The notes under the pieces: generated by a model
Seen by the model: the letters and a program-made list of their open reading frames with translations, nothing else
What the model was told of the DNA's origin: nothing
Database searches by the model: none
Shown here: piece after piece, positions 10,236-22,888 of the stretch
Layout of the letters: each line of letters begins with the position of its first letter
How positions within the stretch are numbered: position 1 is the stretch's first letter
Program-made: the position numbers and the translations under genes
Origin: Incurvaria masculella
Taxonomy: Eukaryota; Arthropoda; Insecta; Lepidoptera; Incurvariidae
Direction: 5' to 3'
Assembly: GCA_946894095.1 (NCBI GenBank)
Contig: OX335652.1
Span: forward strand, 2,069,001-2,133,000
Length of the DNA: 64,000 nucleotides

Positions 10236-10863
10236 TTAATTCGTGGGTCAAAGTGGAGTACTTTTCGCGTTCTCTGTGCACAGAAAAGTTTGTGTAGGTC
10301 GGAATAGCCTAAAGTGGTATGTGTCTTGATTTTCCAATTTGTATTCCAAAATTAGGTCCTTTTAAATCATATGATCACAAGGACACCATTGAACAAAATG
10401 AAGCAGATATATGGATAAAAAAACTGAAGTAAATATACTTATTCGTACCAAGTAGGTACGCCACGCCGCTTATTCCTAGGAATGTGATATGTATGTATGT
10501 AGAATTGAACGTGAAGCAAGGACACATTAATTGAAGAAATTAATTTTTTTTTTCATGGAACCCTAGCTGTGAGTATATAATTCCTATCATAAGAGTTATT
10601 ATAGTGAAGCTATGCTGGACCTGTTTCTAGCATCGTGAATAAATATTGCACATGGGCATTCTGAACCAACGCGCGTGCGGAGACGCAGTTGACTGTGCAA
10701 TGTAATGTCAAACAATTTTTATTTTGTACTGAGTAACTTTTATTTTATAAGGTCTGCATAAACCTATGGGTCTTCATATAGTATACATATTATAAATTAA
10801 ATGGAACCGAGAAAGACAAATACTAGTAAGAATTAAAGTTGAAGGAGAAAACAGAAAACGCTG
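10236..10863. other. Non-coding, nothing recognised
   Basis: Only short A-runs were noted. No element end or RNA gene could be supported. Confidence 0.5.
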
Positions 10864-10986
10864 ACACTTAAAGGCCCTTATTACTAAAGTGCTGATTATA
10901 TTGCACTGGTATTGATCGCAAGCTGCTAAGAAAGGCCCTTAACGCGTGGCGATTAAGCTAATCAGCATTCGGTGAAAAAGTCCCTT
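10864..10986. mobile_element. MITE unit of the 'TTCACCAAGTGCTGA' family, left end lost
   Basis: The interior 'ttactaaagtgctgatta', 'gcaagctgctaagaaagg' and the right end 'taatcagcattcggtgaaaa' match the units at 42219-42446 and 62564-62825. The left terminal repeat is missing. Confidence 0.65.
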
Positions 10987-11104
10987 ATTCTACTTTCTCG
11001 TTTCGGTTTACTTTCAAAATATTAGTAAATTTTATAACTTTTTACTATCAACTCAACACGGTTTAAGTGATAGGTGAGAGAACCCTTGAATTTCTTAAAT
11101 TTCG

Positions 11105-11310
11105 TAAAACAGAAGTTTGACATATCTGGACCGACGCGAGCAGTGCTCTTCCCACGGCGCGACCGCCAAGAAATAACGATTTGCGTTAGTGGTTGACGCC
11201 GCTCGCGCATGTTTGTCGCACCGCGTCGCGCCGCTTCGCGCCGGGTTGGTGGCGGTCGTCAAATTGACAAATAAATACCGGTCAAGTGTGCACATTGCGC
11301 GCACTTGGAG
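11105..11310. other. CpG-rich block
   Basis: A local island of high GC and dense CpG (runs such as 'cgcaccgcgtcgcgccgctt') stands out from AT-rich flanks. It could be a regulatory or promoter block or captured repeat DNA. Minus-strand open frames across it show no motif. Confidence 0.4.
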
Positions 11311-12261
11311 AGGACTTAATTTCATAGCATTTATTTTTAGCTTATGGTAGTAAAACTGCACAAAGTTACGTCTCAAACTTACAGATCCGCGATCAATGAA
11401 TGATATAATTAATAAAAAAAAAATTAAATCAAAAAAATATTACTGTTATTTCTGCCTTCCGGTATCCGAACATTTGATCACGGACTGACAGCGGACTTTG
11501 TTGTTTATATATTTTTTTTGTTTTATTTTAAATGCTGCAATCTATTGACTACACTCATTTAAAATTATTTCTAGTAAAAACCTGTTAAAATCTATTTAAT
11601 TTTAATAATCTTTAATAAGACATTAATATAAATATATTGTTTAAATATTTGTAGAATTGCTTTGTATTTTTTTCAGTCTGTTTCTGTACATACCTGTAAG
11701 ACGTACGGCTTCTCGGTGCGCGATGCCGTTCTTGGTTCTACAAGTCGTTCTACCTCGTTGCATAAGCAGCCTGCAATGGGGATACCCAAACACATACATA
11801 AATATATTACATAACTCTACAATTGAGTTGTAAAACGAAAGATGTTATATTAATATAATTGAGAAAATGTTAACATATTTTCCCCTTGATGTGGAAGAAT
11901 TTTAATTCAGTCCACTTTTATTTCATTGTACCGCATTAAGTTGTCCACAATTTTAAACTCGGTGTAACTTACGGAAGCCTAAAATATAATATTTGTGCTA
12001 CTGCGTGCAAAGGTTGGCAGGCGGGAATATCGCACCGCACGCTGTTTGTATTGTATCGGCTCTACAAGCAAAGATTTCTACTATTTGTTGACATAGCTAC
12101 ATTGATGCTTTTCTCCATTGATCATCGTTTTGCGAAATATTGAAAAAAATCAAAATGTTAATCGTGCAAACAAATAAATGTTTTTCACAACTTCTTTTCA
12201 ACCCAAATTATAATATTTAAATACGCCTTTTACAGACGTATATCACAGATATAAGTTAATA
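11311..12261. other. AT-rich non-coding stretch
   Basis: Nothing was recognised apart from a small GC-rich patch near 11995-12060. Confidence 0.5.
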
Positions 12262-12440
12262 CTTGCTGCGGTACCCGGCTCCGCTCGAGTTCAAGTAGTT
12301 TTGGACTGATGTTGAGCTGAATTATTTTCTATATAAAAAGTAGCCCAAAGGGCTGGTCGAAAAGGCTGGTCAATAACGATGTAATTTATCTGCGACTTTT
12401 AAATCATAACGGGTGGAGCCGATATGGCTTAATTAAATAA
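12262..12440 (-). mobile_element. Helitron 3'-end fragment
   Basis: On the minus strand it ends in the family hairpin (GAGCGGAGCCGGGTACCGCAG) followed by CAAG|T, one base from CTAG. Upstream motifs 'gactttttatatagaaaa' and 'ccgatatggctt' match the 3' region of the other Helitrons in degraded form. The 5' part is absent. Confidence 0.7.
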
Positions 12441-12581
12441 GTAATATTCTAACATGCCCATTTATAATACATAGGGAGCACTATAAGTTTTCGGAACTGG
12501 CCAGTTCGCTAAACAATTTGGAATTATAACTCATAGGGTCAAGTGCACGAAAGGGCAAACAATCAAAACCATCGTCAACTT

Positions 12582-12647
12582 AAACACGTCACTTTATATG
12601 GACAATACGGAAGGAACTCTATGCGGTTCACTAAAAGTGACGTGTTT
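12582..12647. repeat. Stem-loop unit 1 with 14-bp perfect arms
   Basis: Arms AAACACGTCACTTT (12582-12595) and AAAGTGACGTGTTT (12634-12647) are exact reverse complements around a 38-nt loop. The whole unit recurs 194 bp downstream. Confidence 0.9.
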
Positions 12648-12775
12648 GAACATTGTTTAACTCATCCCTCTCTTCTGAACAACTTAATTAAAAAGTGGTT
12701 CTGTTTAGTGATGGAAATGTAATCAATGTTAACTGTGCCGATAGATGGCATCACAATCAACGTCAGCGTATGATT

Positions 12776-12841
12776 AAACACGTCACTTTGTATGGACAGT
12801 ATTGAAACAACTCCATGCGGTTCGCTAAAAGTGACGTGTTT
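12776..12841. repeat. Stem-loop unit 2 with the same arms
   Basis: The same perfect 14-bp arms sit at 12776-12789 and 12828-12841, with a loop very similar to unit 1 ('tatggacagta...atgcggttcgct'). The direct repetition of a palindromic unit suggests a foldback or MITE-like element. Each arm contains a TGACGTG core. Confidence 0.9.
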
Positions 12842-13004
12842 GAACATTGATTAACTCAGCCGTACTTCGTATCAAATGACCGACTCGGGAACAAAATTTC
12901 TCGCACTGACTACCATGACTTAAAATTTTTCCTTAGAAAAATGGTTTTGCCATTAAACTATTACGTAAAAAAACATCAAAATTATATGTGAGATGAAAAA
13001 AACC

Positions 13005-13110
13005 AAAACACATTGAGTTTTTAGGATTCGAACCTGAACCCTCCCTCGAACAAAAAATATAAAAATAACAGTCGGTAATACGCGCTACGCCAACTGGCTT
13101 CTTACTTTTA
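13005..13110 (-). mobile_element. tRNA-derived SINE-like fragment
   Basis: The minus strand has an A-box-like TTGGCGTAGCGCG and, about 60 nt on, a B-box GGTTCGAATCC (13023-13034). The spacing is too wide for a normal tRNA and no cloverleaf closes, so it is called a tRNA-derived repeat and not a tRNA gene. Confidence 0.45.
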
Positions 13111-13862
13111 TCGCAATAATTGTTAATCCTTTCTATATTTGGAGAGCGGGCAAAATTAAAGAGCGGGCACGTAGCGCCGTCATGCGCCACGGGATGGTGT
13201 TAATTTTGTTTGAGAGTAATTTCATAGATATTGCTCAGCCTTTAGGATATTTAGCGTGATGGTATGTATCCTAAAGCAAGCCCGCGATCGAATCTGTAAA
13301 TCGATATAAACGGCATCTTGATCTGTTCTGTGGTTACGGAGATTACCCCTCGCATGTGGACAGACGTTCCCTTTTATATAAGTAGAGATATACAAATAAA
13401 AAAAAAACAAAACCGCACACACGTGGCTATCAGTGTATTTATTAAACGTGCAAAATATCAGAAATATATTTCTTAATTTGACTGTGGAAACAGGACTGAG
13501 GACTAAGTAACTTCTAGGTTTATATTATGAACTGAAAGCCGCAGGTCCGTCCGCCTCAAACTCCGACGCAAAGACGCAAAAGTCTTCCCCACTTCTCCCT
13601 TATTTATCTCCTCAATTACAACAAACGGAAAGACGGATAGACGCCAAACTATATTTAGTGATAGTTAATGATAGCAATGATGATGATGTAGGCTCATGTA
13701 TAAATCAATCGACATTGGTAGGAATAATCAGATCCAATATCGCAAAATACGTGGCATCAAAAAAGACCCGATTCGGACGAGTATGTTGAATGAAGACCGT
13801 TTTTCACATTAACATACTCGTGTGTAAGACGCGTTAACAGATTGTTTTTTTTTTGTTTGCAG
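13111..13862. other. Non-coding, nothing recognised
   Basis: No supported ORF or element was found in this AT-rich stretch. Confidence 0.5.
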
Positions 13863-13939
13863 TTAAAGCCAGATTCGTGACACATCGTGTGTGAGCCGCG
13901 GAAAATAATAAATCTATCTAATAAATAAAACAATGGAAC
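13863..13939 (+). other. Candidate 5' exon with start codon
   Basis: A long pyrimidine tract ending in TTTTTTTTTTGTTTGCAG (to 13862) precedes a 77-nt interval. The interval ends ATAAAACAATGGAAC directly before GTGAGTAAG at 13940. That is a good acceptor, a start codon in strong context (ACAATGG) and a good donor in order, as in a first coding exon with only seven coding bases. No downstream exon could be linked, so it may be chance. Confidence 0.3.
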
Positions 13940-14850
13940 GTGAGTAAGATAAAGAGGAGAGCGCTTGCTAGGAGGGGAGCTCGTGGACTCATTGATTACG
14001 TTACTAAGTTATTCGTTGCTCAACATATATTGAAGTTGGCTTATTAACTGTGCTACTTTATGAAAAAAAAAATTAAATATTATTTTTAATGTGAAATAAA
14101 GAAATAAATTAGCGTAGTGAGTTCAACGGACAAGTTAAACAACGCCGGGATTAGAGGTCATTGTCGGATAAAAGAAGATATAATGACAAAAATTATAAAG
14201 GTACACGAAAAAACAACCATTTGGTTTAAGCAAATATTGTTTTGAATAGTCGGAAGAAGATATTTTCTTAAAATCAGTATATAAATATGATTACACGTGA
14301 GAATAAAGAAAACGTGTCGTTTTCGTTAAATAATGTTTTCTCAAATAAATTAAATTGAAATCCAAGAAACATTGCTTTCTCATATCAAATACTCTTTTTT
14401 TTGTGTAGATATCCTAAAATGGATGAGTATGTAGACTGAATGAGTGACGAAAGAATGGTGAGACAATTCTATAGAACTGAACGTTCCACGACTATACCGT
14501 TGTAATATTTCGTAAAGGCCAGCTACGTAGCACACGTAATCGTAGATCATGTATAAAATGTACAGGAAGCGAAAAAAATATGTATGTATTAATGTTCGCA
14601 GGTAAAGTAAGAGAAAAATACTCCTCTCTACTAAACCTAACGTAAAACAAACGGATAAACTCTCTATCTAAGCGCCCAATGCGCCCTAAATGTCATTGTA
14701 TCTACGCCGAGGCTGGATCGTTAAACGAATGTGAAAATATTTTGTATTTTTTGTAACAAAAAATGCGACCCTAACCAAGTGGATACACAATGTGGTAGGT
14801 CACCCAGTCGCACCTCAATGGCCCTTTGATGTGAACGCTGTATTTGCTCC
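13940..14850. other. Non-coding stretch before the gypsy remnant
   Basis: No RT or RNase H of the retroelement could be read here, so the gypsy copy seems to start at or just before its integrase zinc-binding domain. Confidence 0.5.
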
Positions 14851-16080
14851 GTGTTGACACGCATGCGTAGCACGACGCGACGACACTGGACACAGACTGA
14901 ACTGGACCACAGAATACATAGCCCGGGAACTGACGGAAACTGTTATTACATGAGTCAGGACATTTTAAATATCGATCAACCTATTGCCACACACAACCGA
15001 TTGCGAGTCTGCCATGTTAAATTCAGAATAACGCTACAAATAAGACTAAATAATATTCTGAAAGAAGCTCACGTTGAAGCCTTAACAGGAGGCCACTTAG
15101 GGATAGATGAATCCTTAGGAAAGATTAGGCGAAAATATTATTTCCCAGGCTTAGCAAAACAGGTAGAGTCCGACGTCAAGACGTGTAAGATATGTCAAGC
15201 GAAGAAACATGGTTCAGGCAAACCACTCGATGAACAGATTGACATACCAGTTGCCTGATTTTTTGATAAAATAGGTATTGACATAATAGAGCCTCTGCCG
15301 AAATCAGGTACGAGAAGTAGGTACATTATCACCGCGAACCACTATTTATCAAAATGGGCTGAGACGAAATCCTTAGAGAAAGCGACAGCAGACTTGGTAG
15401 CTAACTTCTTGACAGACAATATATTTTGTAGGTATGGAGTAGTAAAGGAGATAATATCAGATAGAGGCTCCATTTTCACTTCTTTAGTCAATAACGTACT
15501 CGAATCGTTGAATTCACATTCTACTTTGACTACGGCTTTCCATTCGCAACGAAATGGCCTTTGCGATTGTTCTAATGGTACCCTGGTACAGGCACTCTCG
15601 ATGTATGTAAGACAGGATCGGCGAGACTGGGATATGTATGTACCTTTAGTAACGTATGCCTACAATACAGCTGATCAGTCTACAACACATATTTCCCCTT
15701 TGTTGCTCATCCATGGTCGTCAACCCTTATTCCCATCTGATTTTTCGAGCAATTCTTCAAAATTAACGTTAACAGAAAAAAAAATCTAATGTTAATACAA
15801 GAAGCTAAGGTAAATATCACAAAAATTCAGAAGGCACAGAAGAAAATTTGATACGAAAAGACAGTCGATGCTTTTACAACCGGGACAATTGGTCTTAGTT
15901 TGGAACCCATGTAAAATAATAGGAAAAAATACCAAACGTGCGCACATGTACGAAGGTCCTTATAGGATTACAGCTCGAGTATCCCCTGTGAATTATAAAA
16001 TAAAATGTCTAAATTATAACCTGAAATTCGAACAAAATATTCACACAAATAGACGGGAACCTGTTTACGTTCGTGCATAA
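14851..16080 (+). pseudogene. Ty3/gypsy integrase region, degenerate (copy 2 from 15588)
   Basis: Domains in order: an H2C2 zinc-binding domain (EAHVEALTGGHLGID ... CKICQAKKHG, about 15058-15210); the integrase core with D in GIDIIEPL (15280-15282) and D in SDRG (15460-15462); and the C-terminal LQPGQLVLVW...YEGPYRI domain (15868-16080). The position of the catalytic Glu, in the block usually read G..ER.N.TL, reads GLCDCSNGTL, so Asp (15565-15567) replaces Glu. A TGA (15256) interrupts between zinc domain and core. TAA (15787), further stops and two frame changes separate core and C-terminal domain. It cannot make a functional integrase. No LTR, RT or RNase H was found. Confidence 0.9.
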
Positions 16081-16255
16081 TTGATACCAATAATTCCTTA
16101 TTTTTTAACTTATTTTTACCATGTCTTCATTTTAATAATGTGTCGTGTGCATATGAAAGTAGTTAGATCTTTATTTTGTCGTACGAAAAAATTCATAGAA
16201 TTATCGAACCTATTCCGAAAATTTCACGAGAATCGGTTGAGAAATGCCGACAACA

Positions 16256-17427
16256 TCTAATCTAATAAATATTATAAAGGGGAAAGTTTGTAATAATGGA
16301 TGGATGGATGGATGGATGGATGGATGGATGGATGGATGGATGGATGGATGGATGTTTGTTACTCTTTCACGTAAAAACTACTGAATGGATTCTAATGAAA
16401 CTTTACAATAATATAGCTTATACATCAGAATAACACATAGGCTACAATTTATGTGCCCATGGGCTTTAGAACTTTCACGGGGCTGCGAAAACGATGCCGG
16501 TAGCGCTACTTCACACTAGGGGGAGAGGAGCCGGGGGCGGTGGCGGGGAGCGGCGGCGGGGGGAGGGCAGACGTCGTGACTGTTTGGTGTCCGTTTGGCG
16601 AATTTTCAAGGCACTAGCGATTTGTAAAACTTAGTACATGTACATTTAACTACCCGGGAATTAGGATTGGCTAAATAGAATTCAGTTCCGCTTACGCTAA
16701 GATGGGGCTGTCATACAAACTGCAATGCTATGCACGGCTCGGCTTTGCGGCGGCAGCGCTTACTTTTACTGAAGTACGGCTTGGTATTTCCTGCAACTTT
16801 AGGACTACTTGGCATCACGCTAAATCGCCGGAGGAGCGACCAACAGAATAAAATCCTTGAGAACCAATTACTCGATTTAGATGTGCATTGTATCTACGCC
16901 TAGCCTGATTCTACTCAAAACTTATAGGCTACATAATATAACGCTCCATTACCTGAAGGGTGAGTAGAGAGTGTTAAATTCTTATAACTTGCGAACCACT
17001 AACCCGATTTATGTGCGTATTTTATTAATGTATAGGATCTCTGGGAGCAGTCAGGTTCGAGATGGGTTACTGTTTTCGATGTTGAGGCTAGCTGTGGGTT
17101 GGAGTCCACGCAAAACTTACCTACATAACACGTTACTTACTTACTAGGTAAACAATGTTGCAGTGCAAGTGCAGAAAGGTTCTGGCGGCAAATGCTTTTT
17201 TTTTTTTAAATAGCCACCAAATGTCAACGAAGCTCTAAATGGGAATTATTGGATGTTACTCACTAAATCATGCTATTTCGGCTCGAACGATCTTGATTAA
17301 ATTTGGTAGTTGGATACATTGTCCTGGACCAGTTTGACCCTAATTTGGACCAGTCATGTGGGCTACTTTTTATCCATGAAATAATTTTGCCGACACTAAC
17401 CCGAGCGGAGCCGGGTACCGCAGCTAG
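16256..17427 (+). mobile_element. Helitron H1 (copy 2)
   Basis: Same element as 669-1840: A|TC start, hairpin ACCCG/CGGGT, CTAG at 17424-17427 followed by T. It carries the one noticed substitution (C at 16946). The (ATGG)n tract is at 16296-16354. Confidence 0.8.
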
Positions 17428-18070
17428 TAGGAAATAAATTTGCCCCAGCTAAGACGGAGACATTACGCGTTACGCATAACTAATTTTAGAAATAAACCCC
17501 GTCCTTCAGGTAGATTTTCTTTAATGTTTATTTTTGATGCATTTTTTTATTTTAAAAGGCGTTTCATTGTGTAATTTAAAACACATTTAGATACTTAAAA
17601 TATATTTTCCCTATTATTATTTTCCTATCTATTCGATTTCTATATATCTATGAATAAATACCCCCATACCCTATTTATACTACCAAATACACTATTAAAA
17701 ACTATAGTAATAGTGTAGTTAGTTCGGGTAGGTACAATAAAAGGACGACGGTTAAGTATCGAATACTTACATCTGTACACGGATAGATGCTCAGTCACCT
17801 TATTGACATTTTAATGATTTGAGCGAGCTTGACCTACAAAATGTATATACAGAGTGCGACCCAGATTGACCTCAAAGGATCTTAGAAAGGACACGGATAT
17901 TCCCAGCCAAATTGAGATAGAGCCTGCCTGCGATAGGTATCTAATGTGACCTACAAGTTACCGCAAAATAACCGTGAGGTTTGTGCTAAGAGGCTTTCAG
18001 GTTAACTCAACTCTGGGTCGCTATATTACAATTTTATTTTATTATATTGTCTTCGTACATGAACCGACTC

Positions 18071-18344
18071 AGTAATGGCCCAGTGGCCAGACGCATCCAA
18101 GTAAAGTTTTCTTAAGGTTAAGTAACACTGGGCGTGGTCGGTTCTTGATGACCGTTCGACCATTGAGGCTGGACCTGGTCAGGATTCCGCGCCAATCTTC
18201 TTGGTATAGTTCATCCCGTCCGGGTTGGTAGCATCCCATTGAATCAAAGATGGTAGAAGCGGCAATCAAAATCGTCCGAGTTTTCCGTGCAATTCATTGT
18301 ACCAATACAAAGTTTATATGTATATATGTCCAGCTAACTACTTC
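18071..18344 (+). mobile_element. SINE, 5S-like head (copy 2)
   Basis: Duplicate of the SINE at 2484-2757. Confidence 0.7.
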
Positions 18345-18458
18345 TGACATGTTGCAGTGAGGTTAATTCAGGACACCCATTTCATCCTTAAGTAGCCAAA
18401 TAGTAGTGGACGAGTATTTTTTTTAAGGAGAACTGTAACAAAATTGGGATATTGCTAT

Positions 18459-19008
18459 TTAAGGTGGCCCAACCCGGCGGGCCCAACTCATTCGCGTGCA
18501 CGGTACAAAACCGTGCTGTTGCGCTCTGGGACCCTCTCTGTTTCAAAGAATAAGACAGGCTCCGTGATGAGGAAGATGCAACATGTCCACAAAAAAGACA
18601 ATGTGCATAGTGTATGATTTGGTAAGATTTACGAAAATTTTAATTTCAAAACGACTTATAGCTAAAAGTAAACCACGACCGCTGTAGTCAAAAATCTAAC
18701 AAAAACCAAATAGATCGTAAATCTTGATTAAATAGACTATGTCTGATGACTAATCTTTTTACGATGTTCTTACTTTATCATTGCGTAATCCACCTCCAAA
18801 GTTATTGTATAAAACGCGCGAAAAATTCGAACTTTCGGACCTTATAACTTAGAAACCAAACACAATTTTACAATGCCAATGGTCATCAGACATCTAGTAT
18901 GATCAAATAAAGCTATTTTGAGCAAAATTTTGGATCTCTGACAAGAAATCTGGGCGTGATCTTCTTTCCCCTTTTGTATGGGGAGATGAGCGGGATGGGC
19001 CACCTTAA
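18459..19008. mobile_element. TTAA-flanked MITE (copy 2)
   Basis: Duplicate of 2872-3421 with the same TTAA ends and AGGTGGCCCA termini. Confidence 0.75.
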
Positions 19009-19934
19009 GAGCGGCATAAGAGCTGATTGCGTTCAGTTTGATAAGAACGTAAGTAAAACAACATTTAAATATATTTAAAATTTACCACAAAGAATTTCGA
19101 TAATCCAAAAAGTTAATATGTACATTGATATTCTTGCTATCATTTCAAGATCAAACTGTAAGGGTCTGGCGCTTTGTGTTATTAAATTTGACAAATGTTA
19201 ATCAAATTTCATAAAAAAAGTTTGAACACAAAATAGAACGTCAGATATTCGAATAAAGCTGGAATACACTAAAAAATATATGAGTGAATCTAACTGTAAT
19301 TGAAATCAAAACCATAGTCTTGTTATGTTAAAATAGAGCCAACTAAGTGAATCCGTTATTCTAACTGAGTGTAAACAGTTAGCCAAAAACATGAAATGTT
19401 ACTGTATTCTTTAATTGTTTTTTAACTGTGTGCAATAACTGTTTTCTCTTAATGTTTCCCTAACTATGAAAACGGTTTCAAGCTTTAGTATGTTTTCCAT
19501 TCTTACGTCTTATATTCAGTTAAAACGTAGTGTCCAATCTGTTAAAAATGCTGTACTTCTTGGAACTCTACAGTTGCACGCTCATTTGTAGTCAGCTTTA
19601 ATGTTCAAACAGTTAAAATTACTGTTTCAAAATCATCTGATCCATCACATGTGTTGTCTTTACCAAGCGGTACTGTTAAATCAGTTTAAATAACTGTTTT
19701 AGCTCATTAATATACACCGTAAAACATTAATAGTTATGAGAAATAAGTTATCATAAATGACTGATTTTTTACTGTGCTCAGACAGTAAATAGTTGAACAT
19801 CATTTTTTGAGTGCATCAATGCATCTTTCATCTTTTTTAAATTCCAAAGTAAGCAGCATTAATTTTATTAATAATAAAATATAGTTTCACCTACGACCTT
19901 ATGGAACTAAATTCAATCAGGTGTTATAACGCTC
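19009..19934. mobile_element. Interrupted 'GCGTGATAAC' MITE (copy 2)
   Basis: Duplicate of 3422-4347, with the nested insertion at 19267-19813. Confidence 0.7.
19267..19813. mobile_element. Nested CACTA-like element (copy 2)
   Basis: Duplicate of 3680-4226, with the same CACT(A/C)AAAAAAT ends and TAACTGT clusters. Confidence 0.5.
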
Positions 19935-20830
19935 TCAAGAATTAAATATTATCATTCCATCTTGCAGTTTCTTAGTGTGTGTTTTTATATGATTACCATA
20001 TTAATTAGTCTGGATAAATAATTAAAATAAAGCACTCAAGAAAAACAAAAACACAATAAAAAATTATTGCTGTACTTACTTACCGTTCAGATATAGTGCA
20101 AACTTTGCTGGAATTATACTCAATGTGGTAACTTGAAATAAATTATGTAACTAAGGTTTTGCACGCTTTTAAGCTAAACACTGAGCAGCAAACTACTTAC
20201 GACCTTTTTCAACCGGACATTGTGAAACTGTGACAGGAAATGTCCACGATGCCTTTCGTCAGAGATTGTCAACTGAATCTGTGAATTGAATTATGTAACT
20301 TATTGTTAAAATGTTGATCCCTTAGGCGTTAATGCTATTAATAAATAAAGTTAGATATCATTAAAGTTGTGTGTATTGTATATTTACAAAAATATGGAAA
20401 ATTACCTTTACATATAATTATGTGTTTTTTATATGTGTTTACGTTAGTGGATATGTATTATTCTTAGAAAATTCTACTTTACGAGTACATCACATCGGTC
20501 AACGCGCTGTCCTCATTCCTTAAATTATATAGGACAGGATCCCCTATAGACGTATATACCCACGGGGTTCTTCAAATACGACGAGGAAAATCACCTGGCG
20601 GCCAGCATGGTTTTTGTAACGAGACATTTCAAAGCCCATGGTCCTCGTCCGGACACCTCTTAGGTGATGGATTGGCTTACGCCATATGCCGCGCTTTTCA
20701 ATAAAAAAAGAAAACAAGTATTCTTGTTGTGATATCTCTTCACTATTGCTATACATGATGAATGGGAAATTAAAAAAAAATATTGAAATTGATTTTTACC
20801 GCTTAAAATTAAATGAAACGTATTTTTTTT

Positions 20831-20901
20831 GTGTTAAATCTTGTACGATGGTACGGAACCCTTCGTGTGCGAGTCCGACTCGCACTTGGCCGGTCTTTTT
20901 T
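20831..20901 (-). mobile_element. Fragment of the 'tgcgagtcggactcgca' element (copy 2)
   Basis: Duplicate of 5244-5314. Confidence 0.75.
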
Positions 20902-21011
20902 GGACATGAGTGGCCAAATCTACAGTTATGCTACTAGACCGATAAATCTTATTTGAACTAGGTAACATGCATGGACTTTTTTCATATGGTACGGCTACTT
21001 TGAACACCGAA

Positions 21012-21197
21012 CATATTTATTGCTGATTCGAGATCGGTAGTTGAATGCGATGGTACTAACCCGTGCTGGATTAAGGCTACCACCTAGTAAATAAGGATCC
21101 TTTCGTGCAGTTTTATATGGAATCTCAACCACAAACGACACATCCATTAGTAGACTCTTACGACATACACTGAAAGGCAGGGCCGGAACCCACATAG
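21012..21197 (-). mobile_element. SINE fragment (copy 2)
   Basis: Duplicate of 5425-5610. Confidence 0.6.
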
Positions 21198-21204
21198 GAC
21201 ACGA

Positions 21205-22693
21205 TCTATACTAATAATATATCTGTAAGGGGTCTTCATGGAGTAAGTTATTTTGTTTTATAAGATACTGTGTTTGTAGGCTCTATGTATGATACTAAAA
21301 CTAAATTGACGATGTTTAGAAATCATTTTTGTAGGTATGTTCCTCCATAACTCTTAAACCGATGATCCCAATTTGATGAAACTTATTAAACGTATATTTA
21401 ATTGTATGAAACACAGGATAGACTATATATAATTCAGTTCCGCTTACGCTAAGATGTAGCTGTCATAAAAACCGAAATGCCCCGATGCGGCAACTTGGAG
21501 GGTAATCGCTATCTGCCTATTTTTCTCCGTTTACGGTACACTTACGGTAGCCTTCAGAAGGATGTCAGTGCCTATGCATACTCACAATGGACATTTATAG
21601 TTAGTTTATAGTCAAGGAACCAACGGTCAACATTCTTATAGAAACAAAACAACAAACCACGAACATTAGTACCGTCGCTTTCTACCACTCAGCAATTCAA
21701 GGATGCTGTCTCCCTCATGCGCGCGCGCCTAGCGAATGTCAGGCGATCCTACAGAGAAAATGGGAGAGGCCCATGACGGCAGCCATCTTATTGTTCGCCC
21801 GCCACGGCGCGAGGGCATCTCGCCGCCACAGTCCGCCGACCGCCGCGAGTAACGCCAGTCGCGTCCCGGGTTCTCGCCGTCACCGCTTTCGGGCTGGCTC
21901 GGCAGAGCACAACCGCACCCTCCGTCTCTTCGGCGCCCAGCCCGTGCTCCTTGGAGTGGGCTCCGCCAACCGCTAAGACACCGAGCCGCTCGAGCTTCGC
22001 CGCGCGGGGCAGGCGCCGTTCGCCGCCCAACCACGTGCTCCAGACATAATCACCACTGGGTACCGTATCGAACCTTGTTTTTGCCGGCTTTAGAGTGCGT
22101 AACACTTCTCAGTGTCGTCGTTCGTATTATGGGGCCCAACTTGGAACCTACTCTATTTCTTTACCTACTTGTATATTTTTGTCTTTATGCCCGCCCTAGA
22201 ACATTGGTTGTTGTTTCTGTTTGGATATATCTAATCATTCATAATACATGATGCATTAATTTAAGTTATCTGATTTTGATTTGGTTAGACAGAATTAGTA
22301 CCCATCTTGTGACGTGTGGTTGAGGACCCGGCCCCGCTCACCGACTGATATCCGCATGGCATTCACTTAACCATACGTCATAACTGGCGTCACGCACAGC
22401 GTTGTGATTTCCCTCTGACATCCTTCTACAAAAAAATATATAATTTAAACCATACCATTACAACATGATTTTTAAATTCAATCCAAAATGTTCACGAAGA
22501 TCTAAATGGGAATATGTGGATGTTTCTCATTAAATTATGCCATTACGGTTCAAACGATTTAGATTAAATTTGGTAGATGGGTACATAGTCCTGGACCAGC
22601 CTTTTGGTGGGCTACTTTTTATCCAGGAAATAATTCAGATCGAAATCAGTCCAACACGATATTTACCCGAGCGGAGCCGGGTACCGCAGCCAG
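21205..22693 (+). mobile_element. Helitron H2 with GC-rich interior (copy 2)
   Basis: Duplicate of 5618-7106. The GC-rich block is at about 21712-22067. Confidence 0.75.
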
Positions 22694-22888
22694 TTATGAA
22701 TATATTCGTTACGAGATTCGCCATGCAACTATAATTATATTATTCAGTTCAACAAAATTCAACGCAGCATTTCGGGTAGTCGTGTGTTCTTAATTCAGAA
22801 ATTTCATCGTTATTGCGTTATTACGTACGGTAAGCCACTATCAGAATTAATTGAAAAAACTTTATACTGAACAAAGTGTACTCTAAAA

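Noticed and set aside
14400..14850. Possible reverse transcriptase or RNase H upstream of the gypsy integrase
   Set aside because: No catalytic motif or extended frame could be read, so the element was not extended upstream.
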